From an uncultured Clostridia bacterium (GTDB lineage: Bacteria; Bacillota; Clostridia; TANB77; CAG-508): a stretch of 64,000 nt of DNA. The position numbers and the translations under genes are program-made. Positions 30,973-40,449 of the stretch are shown one piece after another. How positions within the stretch are numbered: the first letter of the stretch is position 1; each line of letters opens with the position of its first letter. Under the pieces are notes generated by a model. The model had not been told where the DNA came from. It saw only the letters and a list, made by a program, of their open reading frames with translations, and ran no database searches. The DNA is taken from the NCBI GenBank assembly GCA_934141475.1, contig CAKPCG010000001.1, forward strand, positions 34,367-98,366. The letters are read 5' to 3'.

Positions 30973-32514
30973 TTAATTAGATTCACTTTTCTTTACAATA
31001 ACTCTATCCAATGAATTATATGTATCTTGTGAAACAAAATCCTTAGATAAAATTTTACCATCCAATTTTACAACTTTGTAAACATTAACTGTCATTCCAT
31101 TTGTACCATTTTGCTTTATATGTTCAGTATCATCTATAATTGAAGAATCATATTCATACTTTACCTGAGGTTCTTTAGTTGATATAATTTCTACATCGAA
31201 TGTAATATCATATTTATTATCATCTTGTAATCCATAAATAGAACAAGAAACAATTCCATTACTAACTTTTACTTCTATTTTTATAGGAAAAGAACGGTTA
31301 TTAACGAACTTTAAATCCTTAACTCCGTAAACAACAGTGGCATCACGTCCCGGATCTACATATGAAGTTAAAAATTGGTGGTTATATCGTTCTGTAATAT
31401 TTAAATTTGCGAAAACAGCAGCATTATAAAGAGTAGAAGATACTTGACAAATTCCGCCTCCTAAGCCATCTACAACTTTTCCGTTAGCATATATTTTAGC
31501 TTCCTTATATCCATTGGAAATCGTACGAGCCCCAACTATTGAATTATAAGAAAATTCTTCTCCAGGTGATAAGATTTTTCCATTTAATTTAGAGGCAGCA
31601 AGTTCCAAATTATTAACTCTGTCCTTATTTGTAATGTCATATGTTGTTGTAAAAGAAGATAATTTATTATAAAAAATATTTATTCCTAAGTCATTTATTG
31701 TAATTTGAGGATAAGTATAATTAAGGTCAATTATATATTCTTCTTGATCATTTTCTAATAAATTATATGCAGAATCTTTGTCAAAAGAAATTCCTACACA
31801 TTCTGGATAAACCTTAAAAGGATCTTTTTCATAATAAGCATCTGTGGCTTCTTTGTGTATATCATTATAAATTTTTTCAATATCAATTAAATCGGGAGAA
31901 GCTTTTTTTGTTGAAACAGAGATTATGTTATCAGTAGATGAAATGTTTTCTAGTAAACTTGATAAATCGCTTATAAATTTATCAGAATCAACAATATCAC
32001 CAGTAGCTCCTTTAGTAATAATAAGTTTTTTATTTTCTATATAATATCCACTTTGAACTAATTTATTAGGTAAATTAGCTGAAATTTCACTAATTAAATT
32101 ATTTACAGAATCCGTGGTAAAAGAAAAACTTAAATTAATGTTTTTTCTTTTAAAAAACAAATTAATAATTTGAAAATTATTTTTGAAAATATTATTAGAA
32201 TGTCCGATATTATATGCCTCAGAAATAGCTTCGTTTATATCATATTCAATACCTAAATAAGCAAATGTTGTAGTTGTAGAATTATCAGAAGTTGAAACTT
32301 TTATATTATTGTCAGATTTGGTTTTACATATATCAAATAAAGTGGAAAAAGCTTCGTCTTTAGATAATCCAGAAACATTAATGTTGTTAATATATATATT
32401 ATTTAAAATATTACTATTGTTTATATTAATTAATGAAAAAAATACAGAAAAAAATAGTAATAAAAAACTAATAATCAGTAATATTAATAATAATTTTTTT
32501 TTATTTTTATCCAT
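30973..32514 (-). CDS. VanW-family protein with peptidoglycan-binding-like domains
   Basis: An N-terminal membrane helix (LLLILLIISFLLLFFSVFF) anchors the protein outside the cell. Two YoaR/PG-binding-4-like domains occupy about residues 30-270. The VanW domain at about 290-420 is shown by GARTISNGYKEA, GGGICQVSSTLYNAA and NHQFLTSYVDPGRDATV. VanW proteins occur in some vancomycin-resistance clusters, but most, like this one, stand alone and have no proven function; a cell-wall role is inferred. I chose ATG 32514 (MDKNKKKLL), which gives 514 residues and has a GAGG site upstream, over the longer frame starting at 32556. Confidence 0.88.
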   Translation of the reverse strand: MDKNKKKLLLILLIISFLLLFFSVFFSLININNSNILNNIYINNINVSGLSKDEAFSTLFDICKTKSDNNIKVSTSDNSTTTTFAYLGIEYDINEAISEAYNIGHSNNIFKNNFQIINLFFKRKNINLSFSFTTDSVNNLISEISANLPNKLVQSGYYIENKKLIITKGATGDIVDSDKFISDLSSLLENISSTDNIISVSTKKASPDLIDIEKIYNDIHKEATDAYYEKDPFKVYPECVGISFDKDSAYNLLENDQEEYIIDLNYTYPQITINDLGINIFYNKLSSFTTTYDITNKDRVNNLELAASKLNGKILSPGEEFSYNSIVGARTISNGYKEAKIYANGKVVDGLGGGICQVSSTLYNAAVFANLNITERYNHQFLTSYVDPGRDATVVYGVKDLKFVNNRSFPIKIEVKVSNGIVSCSIYGLQDDNKYDITFDVEIISTKEPQVKYEYDSSIIDDTEHIKQNGTNGMTVNVYKVVKLDGKILSKDFVSQDTYNSLDRVIVKKSESN

Positions 32515-32691
32515 TGTATACCTCAATAAAAATAGATTTTTATAAAATATTAGCATATATTCTTTTTTTTGTAAAGACGAAAAAAAGGCATAAATGTTAA
32601 ATATTGAAAAAAATTTGAAAAAACACTTGATTAATGTAAAAAATTATAATATAATTGGCATAGCAAAAGACAAAAAGGGAGAAGATGTGAA

Positions 32692-33156
32692 ATGGAATTA
32701 ACTAAAAATATTTTTTTTAATACAGATAAGTTAATCGAAGATAGTAAAGTAAAAATTTCTTATACAGGAAAATTTTATCAAGAGAATAGTGAAAAAGTAG
32801 TAATTCACTATGGATTTGGCAAGCAATGGAATAATATAAATGATATAGAAATGCAAAAAACAGAACTAGGATTTCAAACAGAAATAGAACTATTAGAGGG
32901 AGAGAGTTTTGAGTTATGCTTTAAAAACGAAAACAATGAGTGGGACAACAATAATGGAAAAAACTATGTTTTTCCATTAGAAAAAGTTTCAAAAGAATTA
33001 GTTGTTTTAGAAGATGAACCAACATCAATTGGTTCTGCAAAAACTCTAAGAAAGTCATATATATGGACTAAAAAAATAAAACTAGCAGTATATAAAATAA
33101 TAACATATTTACCAAAGGTTTTATCTGGAAATTACAAAAAGAGAGCTGAAAATTAA
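32692..33156 (+). CDS. Small protein with a CBM25/53-type starch-binding-like domain
   Basis: A 154-residue protein. Residues about 20-110 match the pattern of family 25/53 carbohydrate-binding modules: VVIHYGFGKQWNNIND, then ELCFKNENNEWDNNNGKNY, with the aromatic residues expected for glucan binding. There is no signal peptide, so binding to intracellular glycogen-like polymers is plausible. The C-terminal 40 residues are basic and may contact membrane or nucleic acid. A TATAAT box lies near 32,648. Carbohydrate binding is inference from pattern. Confidence 0.65.
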   Translation: MELTKNIFFNTDKLIEDSKVKISYTGKFYQENSEKVVIHYGFGKQWNNINDIEMQKTELGFQTEIELLEGESFELCFKNENNEWDNNNGKNYVFPLEKVSKELVVLEDEPTSIGSAKTLRKSYIWTKKIKLAVYKIITYLPKVLSGNYKKRAEN

Positions 33157-33199
33157 AAAATTATGCACATATTGTTATGAATATGTGCATAATTTTTTT
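33155..33199. terminator. Bidirectional terminator between the CBM-like gene and the reductase
   Basis: AAAAAATTATGCACATATT pairs with its complement around a short loop, with A and T runs on the two sides. It serves both convergent genes. Confidence 0.88.
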
Positions 33200-33932
33200 A
33201 ATTTATAACTAATCCACCATTAATAGAAATAATTTGGCCAGTAGTAAATTCATCATCTATAAGCCATTTTATACAGCGAGAAATATCCAGTGGTTTACCA
33301 ATTTTTTCAAGAGGAGTATCATTTTTTATTGAATTAATAGTCTCTTTTGAATAACAATTATTCATGTCAGTATCTATAAAACCTGGAGCAATAGAATTAA
33401 CTCGTATATTTGAAGGACCAAGCTCCTTAGCCAATGATTTTGTCATAGCATCAATACCGGCTTTTGTAATAGAATATAAGCTTTCACAAGATGCACCAAC
33501 TAATCCCCACATTGATGAAATATTTATTATACATCCAGATTTATTATGAATCATATTAGGTAAACATGTTTGAGTTACTTTAAAACATGAATATAAATTT
33601 GTATTTAACATTATATTCCAATCATCATCTGATATGTCCGTAAAAAGCTGATTTTTTGATATACCTGCATTATTTATTAAAACATCTATTTTTTTGTATT
33701 TATTAAGTATGTATTCTATCATTTGCTTAATATTATCAGGTTTAGAAACATCAGATTTATAAATATCAATAAAAATATTTTCTTTTTTTAAATCATCTTG
33801 AAGCTTTTTGGCTTCATTATCTGAATTATTATAATTAGCAATTACAGTGTAGCCACATTTTGCTAATTCATAGGCTGTAGTTCTCCCAATTCCTCTAGAA
33901 GCACCTGTGATTAATATAATTTTATTTTGCAT
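33198..33932 (-). CDS. FabG-like short-chain dehydrogenase/reductase
   Basis: A 244-residue NAD(P)H-dependent reductase. The nucleotide-binding motif TGASRGIG is at residues 9-16, NNAGIS is near 85, the catalytic Ser is in NISSMWG, and YSITK supplies the catalytic Tyr and Lys. GQIISINGG closes the fold. Such enzymes reduce 3-oxoacyl-ACP (FabG) or related carbonyls. The gene stands alone rather than in a fatty-acid cluster, so the substrate is unknown. The ribosome site is AAAGGAGAT. Confidence 0.88.
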   Translation of the reverse strand: MQNKIILITGASRGIGRTTAYELAKCGYTVIANYNNSDNEAKKLQDDLKKENIFIDIYKSDVSKPDNIKQMIEYILNKYKKIDVLINNAGISKNQLFTDISDDDWNIMLNTNLYSCFKVTQTCLPNMIHNKSGCIINISSMWGLVGASCESLYSITKAGIDAMTKSLAKELGPSNIRVNSIAPGFIDTDMNNCYSKETINSIKNDTPLEKIGKPLDISRCIKWLIDDEFTTGQIISINGGLVIN

Positions 33933-34105
33933 TATTTCTATCTCCTTTAATATAGTATTTTTGATATAATTTATATGTTACATTGAAATGTTAATTTTTA
34001 GTATTTATTTTTATAAAAGAATTATAATTTAGATAAAAACTTTTGTAATTTTTAAACATAAAAAAAGCCAACAATTAAGAGTTTTCTCAAAACTATTGAC
34101 AATAC

Positions 34106-34181
<76 letters not shown>

Positions 34182-34190
34182 ATATTCAAT

Positions 34191-34265
34191 TGGTGACCCC
34201 TACGGGAATCGAACCCATGTCTCCGCCGTGAAAGGGCGATGTCTTAACCGCTTGACCAAGGGGCC
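34191..34265 (-). tRNA. tRNA-Glu, anticodon TTC
   Basis: A minus-strand cloverleaf. The acceptor is GGCCCCT, the anticodon loop CTTTCAC contains TTC, the T loop is GGTTCGATTCC, and CCA is encoded. It follows tRNA-Lys in the same transcript. Confidence 0.95.
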
Positions 34266-34301
34266 ATATAAAATGAATATCTAGATAGTAGATATTCATT
34301 T

Positions 34302-34377
34302 TGGTGAGCTATCCGCGACTCGAACGCGGGACAACTTGATTAAAAGTCAAGTGCTCTACCACCTGAGCTAATAGCCC
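34302..34377 (-). tRNA. tRNA-Lys, anticodon TTT
   Basis: A minus-strand cloverleaf. The acceptor is GGGCTAT, the anticodon loop CTTTTAA contains TTT, the T loop is CGTTCGAGTCG, and CCA is encoded. It is the first gene of the Lys-Glu-Thr tRNA operon. Confidence 0.95.
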
Positions 34378-34411
34378 GTCTGTTTAGTTCCATCACAAAC
34401 AGAACGATATT

Positions 34412-34440
34412 ATAATACTATATTTTGTTTCCTTTGTCAA
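34412..34440 (-). promoter_or_regulatory. Promoter of the Lys-Glu-Thr tRNA operon
   Basis: On the minus strand TTGACA (34440-34435), a 17-base spacer and TATTAT (34417-34412). It lies 35 bases before the first tRNA. Confidence 0.75.
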
Positions 34441-34572
34441 TACTTTTTTAAAAGTTTTTTTAAAAAATACAAAAAAAGTAGAAAAAACAAGAAAAAACAC
34501 AAAAAATGTCATAAAAGATAAATAAATACATAAAAACAGCTATAAAACTAACTGTTTTTACTATATTTAAAA

Positions 34573-34761
34573 TTATTCTTCAGAATTTAACTTCTCTAAT
34601 ACTTCTGTTACATCGATACCATGAACATCGCAAGCTTCTTCAAGAGTTTCCTGTTGAGAAGCTGGGCAAGATAAACAATGCATTCCCATATCTAGTAAAA
34701 TATCAGCTTTGTTTGGAGCTTTTTCTAAAATTTCTCCAATAAGAGTATCTTTATTAAACAT
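34573..34761 (-). CDS. DUF1858 domain protein
   Basis: A 62-residue protein from ATG 34761 (AAGGAGG site). The whole length matches the small DUF1858 family: LIGEILEKAPNKADILLDMG followed by the CLSC cysteine pair. The family is often annotated as a hybrid-cluster-associated disulfide or metal-binding domain, and its function is unknown. It stands alone between the tRNA operon and the type IV secretion-like block. The track-length frame extends further upstream, but the strong ribosome site decides this start. Confidence 0.85.
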   Translation of the reverse strand: MFNKDTLIGEILEKAPNKADILLDMGMHCLSCPASQQETLEEACDVHGIDVTEVLEKLNSEE

Positions 34762-34916
34762 AACAACCTCCTTAAAAATATAATAAATTACAAAAATCGA
34801 CAAAATAATATTAAAAATATGAGATTTGTAATTAAATACAAAATAATTTTAACATAAAATTTTAAAAAAGTATAGACAAATAAAGAAAAAAGTGTTAATA
34901 TACATCTCGCAAGGCG

Positions 34917-35111
34917 GTGAATAACATAAATAAAGTAATAAATTTTTTCTTTATAACACTTATTATTAATTGTTTCACAATTTTTTATACAATTTATAAT
35001 TTTTTAAATTTCAAAATTTTTCAAAATAAACAAGGAACAAAGTTAGATATCAAACAAAAAGAATTATCAAAAAAATCAAAGGAGGTTAAAAATAAAACGT
35101 TTAATTTTTAA
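34917..35111 (+). CDS. Small single-span membrane protein before the VirD4 homologue, GTG start
   Basis: 64 residues starting at GTG 34917. There is one hydrophobic helix (FFFITLIINCFTIFYTIYNF, residues about 10-30), then a lysine-rich tail. I do not recognise the family. The reading frame overlaps the start of the VirD4 homologue by about 20 bases, so the two are likely coupled. It may be an accessory membrane subunit of the secretion-like system. Confidence 0.5.
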   Translation: MNNINKVINFFFITLIINCFTIFYTIYNFLNFKIFQNKQGTKLDIKQKELSKKSKEVKNKTFNF

Positions 35112-36800
35112 TATAACTTTTTTTTCTATTTTAATTATTGTATATTCTAAAATATTATACCCAATCTATATTGCAAAAGAAATAATAATAACATACGGAT
35201 TAAAACCATTTGATATATGTCAAAAAAATGAATATTTATGGGAAAATATAAAAATATTTTATATAATAGTATTTTTGTTTAGTAATATTATATACAGCAA
35301 TATATTATTTAATAAAATTATATTAAAATTTTCAAAAAATGAAATACCAAAAGAGCTGAATATAACAAATCGGATTAAAATTACTAATAGGATGTAACAA
35401 AAGCCATAAAGAACGGCTGTAACAGTAATAAAAAAATATATATACCAGAATATGGATTATATCAAAATTTTTTAATAACAGGAACAATAGGTTCTGGTAA
35501 AACAAGTTCTGCAATGTATCCATTTACTGAACAATTAATGGAATATAATAGTAAAAATATAAATGATAAAATAGGAATGTTAATTTTAGACGTAAAAGGT
35601 AACTATAATACACAAGTAAAAAAATATGCAAAAAAATATAAATTAGAAAAAGATTTAGTAATAATAGAACTAAAATCAAAAATAACATATAATCCATTAG
35701 ATAAGCCAAATTTAAAACCTGCTATACTTGCAAATAGATTAAAAACAATATTAGAATTGTTTTCTGAAAATAATTCTGAAAGCTATTGGTTAGATAAAGC
35801 AGAGCAAATACTAGCTGAAGCAATAAAAATATGTAGAATATATAATAATGGATATGTTACTTTTAAAGAAATTCATAAATTAATAACAATACCAAATTAT
35901 TATAAAGAAAAAATCCAAAAATTAAAAAATTTATTTATATTAGGAAAATTAAATAATGAGCAAATATACGAATTAAATACTGCGTTAGATTTTTTTCAGA
36001 AAGAATTTGAAAGTTTAGATCAAAGAACATCTAGTATCTTAAAATCAGAAATAACAAGAATTACAAATACATTTATTTCAGATTATAATGTTTATAAAAC
36101 TTTTTGTCCAGAAAAAGAAGAAATAACTTTTTTAGGTTTTGAAGACGTAATAAAAAATGGAAAAATAGTAATTTTAAATATGAATATTGCAGAATATAGA
36201 AATTTATCAAAAATTATAGCGGCATATTTAAAACTAGATTTTCAAACAGAAATAATAGAAAATTTATCTAAAAATGAAAAAAGAAAAACAGCATTTATAT
36301 GTGATGAGTACTCAGAATATGTAACAAAAAATGATAGCGATTTTTTTTCCTTAAGCCGTGAGGCTAAATGTATAAATATAGTAAGTACACAAAGTTATTC
36401 ATCGCTAAAAAATACACTAAAAGATGAAACAGCTGTAAAAGTTATATGTCAAAATCTAGTAAATAAAATATGGTTTAGAACAGATGATATTTTTACAATT
36501 GAAGAAACACAAAAACAGTTAGGAAAAGAAGAAAAAGAAAAAATATCAAAAAACATATCAGAAAATGCAAAAAATACACATTATAGTTTGTTCACAAATT
36601 CATTAGTAAATAGGGACTCAAATATTTCTGAAAGTTTAAATATTTACACACAAAATGACTATATATTTGATTCTAATTTTTTCACACAAGAATTAGAAAC
36701 CTTTAATGCACTATGTTTTTTATCAGATGGAAAGAAAATTTTAAAACCTATAAAATTAAAAATGTATCCATATTTTATAAAGGAAAGTGAGGGAGAATGA
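35092..36800 (+). pseudogene. VirD4/TraG-type coupling ATPase, interrupted
   Basis: VirD4 ATPases deliver substrates to type IV secretion channels. The intact part from ATG 35514 lacks the start of the domain; Walker A GTIGSGKTSS is encoded just upstream, at about 35,481-35,510. Walker B is FICDEYSEYV at about 36,300, and the sequence ends in a TraG-like C-terminal region. An N-terminal two-helix membrane segment (ITFFSILIIVYSKILYPIYI and FYIIVFLFSNIIYSNILF) lies in another frame at 35,092-35,365. Joining them needs two +1 shifts, one between 35,366 and 35,395 (via GLKLLIGCNKSHKER) and one between 35,391 and 35,419. GGAGG at 35081-35085 is spaced for an ATA codon at 35092 where ATG is expected. 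Sequencing error is possible. Confidence 0.8.
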
Positions 36801-37129
36801 AAAGAAAAAAATTTTATATGAAATTTTTAATATTGTTCGTAATAATTTTAGTATTTTTTACTTTAAAAGGTGAAAGTTATGCTGTTGGAACTCCAAAACT
36901 AATAACAACTCTTGAAAAAGCATTTCAAAATATAGAATCTTGGTTAATAAAATTAGCAACACCTATGGCCGCAGTTGCCGTAGGATCAGGGCTATTTATG
37001 CAAAAATTTAGCTTAGGAGATGAAGAAAAAATAAGAACAGGCAAAAAACTTGTAAAAACAGCATTATTTTCATATATTTTTATTCTTGCAATTGATTTAG
37101 TATTATCTGCAATAGAATCTTTAATATAA
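36797..37129 (+). CDS. VirB2/pilin-like small membrane protein
   Basis: 110 residues with an N-terminal signal-like helix (FLILFVIILVFFTLKG, possible cleavage after SYA). Two further hydrophobic segments follow: LATPMAAVAVGSGLFM at about 55-72, and FSYIFILAIDLVLSAI at the end. This is the layout of VirB2/TrbC-type pilins and their Gram-positive counterparts. The start overlaps the VirD4 stop by 4 bases (ATGA). A pilin-like or channel role is inferred from size, topology and context. Confidence 0.65.
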   Translation: MKRKKFYMKFLILFVIILVFFTLKGESYAVGTPKLITTLEKAFQNIESWLIKLATPMAAVAVGSGLFMQKFSLGDEEKIRTGKKLVKTALFSYIFILAIDLVLSAIESLI

Positions 37130-37145
37130 AAATAGGAGTATCATA

Positions 37146-38024
37146 TTGGAAAATCAATTAGAAATTACCCAAAATATAATAAACACAATTAACGAAATTT
37201 TTAAAAGCTTATTTACTTCGATTGATAATAGTTTGTATGAAATATTAGACAATTTAGTTTTTATAGATAATAATATATTAAATGATAAATATTTTTCTAA
37301 ATTATTTGGAACATCTACAGCCAATGGTATTTTGTTGGTTGCAAATTCTTTATTAATAGGAATTATACTATATTATTCAATTAAATTCATTTTTTCAAAT
37401 TTTACATATGAAAAAATAGAAAATCCATATCAATTTATTTTTAAGTGTATAATATTTGGAATATGTATGAATAGTTCATTTTTTATAATAGATCAATTTA
37501 TAAATTTAAATAATAATATTTGTGAATTAATAAAAGGAATAGGTGAAGATTTATGGGATAAAAATATATGCTTTTCTGAATTAATAGCAGAAATAAATGA
37601 AAATTTATCTATAAATAAAGAAAATTTAAATATATTTACTTTAGATGGATTGATAAAAGGAACCTTAACAGTTTCATTACTTAATTTAGTATTTTCATAT
37701 TCATTAAGATATATTTTAATAAAAGTTTTTATTTTAATATCACCATTTGCATTTCTTTCATTATCATTAAGTACAACATCATATTTTTTTAAATCATGGT
37801 ATAGAAGTTTGTTTTCTTTATTATTTATCCAAATTATAGTTTCAATTGTATTGCTAATTTTATTTTAGATGGACTACTCGAAAGAAAGCATTTTAAATAA
37901 ATTTATTTATTTAGGAGGAATTTATGCTTTAACAAGAGCAAATTCAATAGTAAAAGAATTATTTGGAGGAGTTTCAACAAATGTTCAATCTGGCATAAGT
38001 TCAATAAAATCATTTATAAAATAA
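37146..38024 (+). pseudogene. VirB6/TrbL-like polytopic membrane protein, split by an in-frame TAG
   Basis: The first part (TTG 37146, 240 residues, site AGGAG) has several membrane helices, including GILLVANSLLIGIILYYSI and LIKVFILISPFAFLSLSL, the order seen in VirB6/TrbL-type channel proteins. A TAG at 37866-37868 ends it. Immediately after, in the same frame, ATG begins 51 more residues (IYLGGIYALTRANSIVKELF, then STNVQSGISSIKSFIK) that look like the natural C-terminal tail. Read through, the protein would be 292 residues. TAG is used as an ordinary stop elsewhere here, so this looks like a nonsense mutation or a gene split in two. Confidence 0.65.
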
Positions 38025-38037
38025 GAAAGGAGATAAA

Positions 38038-38319
38038 GTGAAATTCATATTTCCACAAAATTATAAATTTAAAACAAAATTATTAGGAATAATTGACTAC
38101 CAAACAGCAATATTAAATTTAATTTACGATGCGATTATATTTGTTATATTAAATATAGTAACTAAAAATATAAATGTAAAAATATTTATATTTATAATAA
38201 CATCATTTCCTATGCTACTATTTAGCATAATTGGAATAAATGGAGAAAGTATAATTAATGTTATTATATATATGTCAAAGTTTATAATAAAACCAAAATT
38301 GCTTTTTTATAGTAAATAA
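38038..38319 (+). CDS. PrgI-like small membrane protein, GTG start
   Basis: 93 residues from GTG 38038 with an ideal AAGGAGAT site. The N-terminus KFIFPQNYKFKTKLLGIIDY and the two following membrane helices match the PrgI family, which is encoded beside VirB4 in Gram-positive type IV secretion and conjugation systems. It closes the VirD4-VirB2-VirB6-PrgI block. Here VirB4 lies 15 kb away on the other side of gyrA. Confidence 0.65.
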   Translation: MKFIFPQNYKFKTKLLGIIDYQTAILNLIYDAIIFVILNIVTKNINVKIFIFIITSFPMLLFSIIGINGESIINVIIYMSKFIIKPKLLFYSK

Positions 38320-38364
38320 AATAAAAAAACTTCAAATTTCTATATTAAATATCAAATTTCTTAT

Positions 38365-38392
38365 TTGAAAAAAATAAAAAAAATGATATAAT
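38365..38392 (+). promoter_or_regulatory. Promoter of the DnaD-DnaC operon
   Basis: TTGAAA (38365-38370), a 16-base spacer and TATAAT (38387-38392) lie just before the DnaD-like gene. Confidence 0.7.
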
Positions 38393-38415
38393 TTGACACA
38401 TGGGGTGAAAGAGAT

Positions 38416-39408
38416 ATGAAATTTGAACAAAATGAAAAAGCAATGTTATTTGAAACAACACAAATACCAAATATATTTTTTGCGGAATATTTAAATAGTA
38501 TGCCAGGCGATTATTTAAAAATTTATTTATATTTGATATTTCTATCAAAATATAATGCAGATATTGGAATAAATGATTTATCAAAAAAATTAGCTCTTCC
38601 AATAAATATAATAAATGAAGGAATAAAATATTTAGAAAAAGAAGAATTTATTTTAAGAAAGCAACAAGGATATATAGTTGTAGATTTACAACAAAAAACA
38701 TTAAATAATATTTATACATTAAAAGTAGAGCCAAGTGCAAAGAAAATAGAGCAAGGTGTACAAAATAAGGAAAGAATAAAACTTGTAGAATATTTAAATA
38801 ATAGATATTTTCAAGGTGTTATGGGACCTACATGGTATTCTGATATAGACAAATGGTTTAATAAATATGGATTCGATGAACAAGTAATGATAAATTTATT
38901 TGACTATTGCTATAATAAATCAGCACTTCATAAAAATTATGTACAAGCTGTTGCAGAAGCTTGGGGATTAAATAAAATAAAGAATTTAGACGACTTGGAT
39001 AATTACTATTTAGCACAAGATAAAATGTTAAAAATGAAAAAAGAAATAGCAAAAAAATTGGGAAGAAGAAATGGACTTACTCAATATGAGGAGGCATATA
39101 TTGAAACATGGGTAAATGAATACCAATATGATTTATCAATAATAGAAATAGCTTTAAAAAGAACAACATTACATTCAAATCCAAGTTTTGAATATATAAA
39201 TAATGTAATAAAAGATTGGCATGAAAGAAATTTAAAAACTCCAAATCAAGTTAATGAATTTTTAGAACAAAGAAAGAAACAGAGTAAAAATACAAAAGAA
39301 TTACAAAAACAAGTTAAAAAGGAATCTTTTGATCAAAGAGCATATAGTAACTTAAGTTTCTTATATGCAAATAAAAATGTAGAAGGAGCACATAATGGCA
39401 ACGAGTGA
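38416..39408 (+). CDS. DnaD-like primosome protein
   Basis: A 330-residue protein with an N-terminal winged-helix part (INDLSKKLALPINIINEGIKYL) and at least one, probably two, C-terminal DnaD domains. The domain near residues 115-195 reads GPTWYSDIDKWFNKYGFDEQ and KSALHKNYVQAVAEAW, and a second lies near 210-275. DnaD helps open DNA and recruit the helicase loader at origins and stalled forks. It overlaps the DnaC-like gene by 14 bases, the classic loader pair. Confidence 0.85.
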   Translation: MKFEQNEKAMLFETTQIPNIFFAEYLNSMPGDYLKIYLYLIFLSKYNADIGINDLSKKLALPINIINEGIKYLEKEEFILRKQQGYIVVDLQQKTLNNIYTLKVEPSAKKIEQGVQNKERIKLVEYLNNRYFQGVMGPTWYSDIDKWFNKYGFDEQVMINLFDYCYNKSALHKNYVQAVAEAWGLNKIKNLDDLDNYYLAQDKMLKMKKEIAKKLGRRNGLTQYEEAYIETWVNEYQYDLSIIEIALKRTTLHSNPSFEYINNVIKDWHERNLKTPNQVNEFLEQRKKQSKNTKELQKQVKKESFDQRAYSNLSFLYANKNVEGAHNGNE

Positions 39409-40405
39409 TTTAGATTTTTTATTAGTTGAATATGAGCAAAAAAAGAGAAATGCAGAATTTCTAGCAGAAAAAAGAAAGGAAGATATTTTTAAGAAAATTC
39501 CTAGACTTGAAGAAATAGAAGAAGAAATAAACAAAGTATCTATTAATAAGACCAAAAGCATTTTAATAAATAAATTAACAGAAAGTTTAAAAACAGAGTT
39601 TGAAAATAAATTAATTGAATTAAAAAAAGAAAAGGAAAATATATTAAAAAAAGAAAATATAGATGAGTCATATTTAAAGCCAAAATATGAGTGTGAAAAA
39701 TGTAAGGACACAGGATATATAACTTACTTAAATCAAAAAACACAAATGTGTAGTTGTTTAAAACAAAGACTTATAAATATTTCGTATAACAAATCAAATT
39801 TAAGCAATTTAAACGAAGAAAACTTTGAAAAATTTAATATAAATAAATTTTCAAATGATGTAAATATAGAAAGATATAAAATGAATATTTCTCCAAGAGA
39901 AAATATTTTAAATATAAAAAATGCAAGTCGAAAATTTATAGAGAATTTTGATAATCCAAGTACTAATAACCTATTTTTTACTGGAAATACTGGACTTGGA
40001 AAAACTTATATGACAAACTGTATTGCAAATGAATTATTAAAAAAAGGAAAAACAGTATTATATCAAACAGCTCCAATTTTATTAGAAACTATAATTGACA
40101 ATAAGTTCAATAAATATAAAACAGCAAAAACAAATGAATTTAATAATCAAGTACTAAATGTTGATTTATTAATAATTGATGATTTAGGAACTGAATGTAT
40201 AAATACAATGAAAATAAGCGAATTATTTACAATTTTAAATTCGAGAAGCTTAAATTTAAATGGAAAAATAACTAAAACAATAATATCAACTAATTTAAGC
40301 ATTGAGAAAATATTTGGAGTATATGAGGAAAGAATAGGTTCAAGAATAGCAGGATTTTATGATATTTATTATTTCTTTGGTGAAGATTTAAGACTAATAA
40401 AATAA
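39395..40405 (+). CDS. dnaC: DnaC/DnaI-type helicase loader ATPase
   Basis: 336 residues. The N-terminal zinc-binding part has CEKCKDTGYITYLN and then CSC. The AAA+ domain has Walker A FTGNTGLGKTYMTN near residue 195 and Walker B LLIIDDLGTE near 255. Such proteins load the replicative helicase with DnaD and DnaA. It partners the DnaD-like gene. The end carries an IstB/DnaC-like sensor and GSRIAGF arginine-finger region. Confidence 0.88.
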   Translation: MATSDLDFLLVEYEQKKRNAEFLAEKRKEDIFKKIPRLEEIEEEINKVSINKTKSILINKLTESLKTEFENKLIELKKEKENILKKENIDESYLKPKYECEKCKDTGYITYLNQKTQMCSCLKQRLINISYNKSNLSNLNEENFEKFNINKFSNDVNIERYKMNISPRENILNIKNASRKFIENFDNPSTNNLFFTGNTGLGKTYMTNCIANELLKKGKTVLYQTAPILLETIIDNKFNKYKTAKTNEFNNQVLNVDLLIIDDLGTECINTMKISELFTILNSRSLNLNGKITKTIISTNLSIEKIFGVYEERIGSRIAGFYDIYYFFGEDLRLIK

Positions 40406-40449
40406 AAAAATAATCAATTATGTTATTAGCATAATTGATTATTTTTTTA
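40403..40449. terminator. Bidirectional terminator between dnaC and capA
   Basis: AAAAAATAATCAATTATG pairs with its complement around a 7-base loop, with A and T runs outside. It separates two convergent genes. Confidence 0.88.

Noticed and set aside
30973..32514. Vancomycin-resistance gene based on the VanW domain
   Set aside because: There are no vanHAX-type ligase or dehydrogenase genes nearby; stand-alone VanW proteins are widespread.
35092..35514. Programmed frameshifting in the VirD4 homologue
   Set aside because: There is no slippery heptamer with a clear downstream structure, two shifts would be needed, and rnpA and mnmE show similar insertions, so error or decay is simpler.
37866..37868. 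TAG read as a sense codon (recoded genetic code)
   Set aside because: Other intact genes end normally at TAG (for example tex at 46043-46045), and no general pattern of in-frame TAG is seen.
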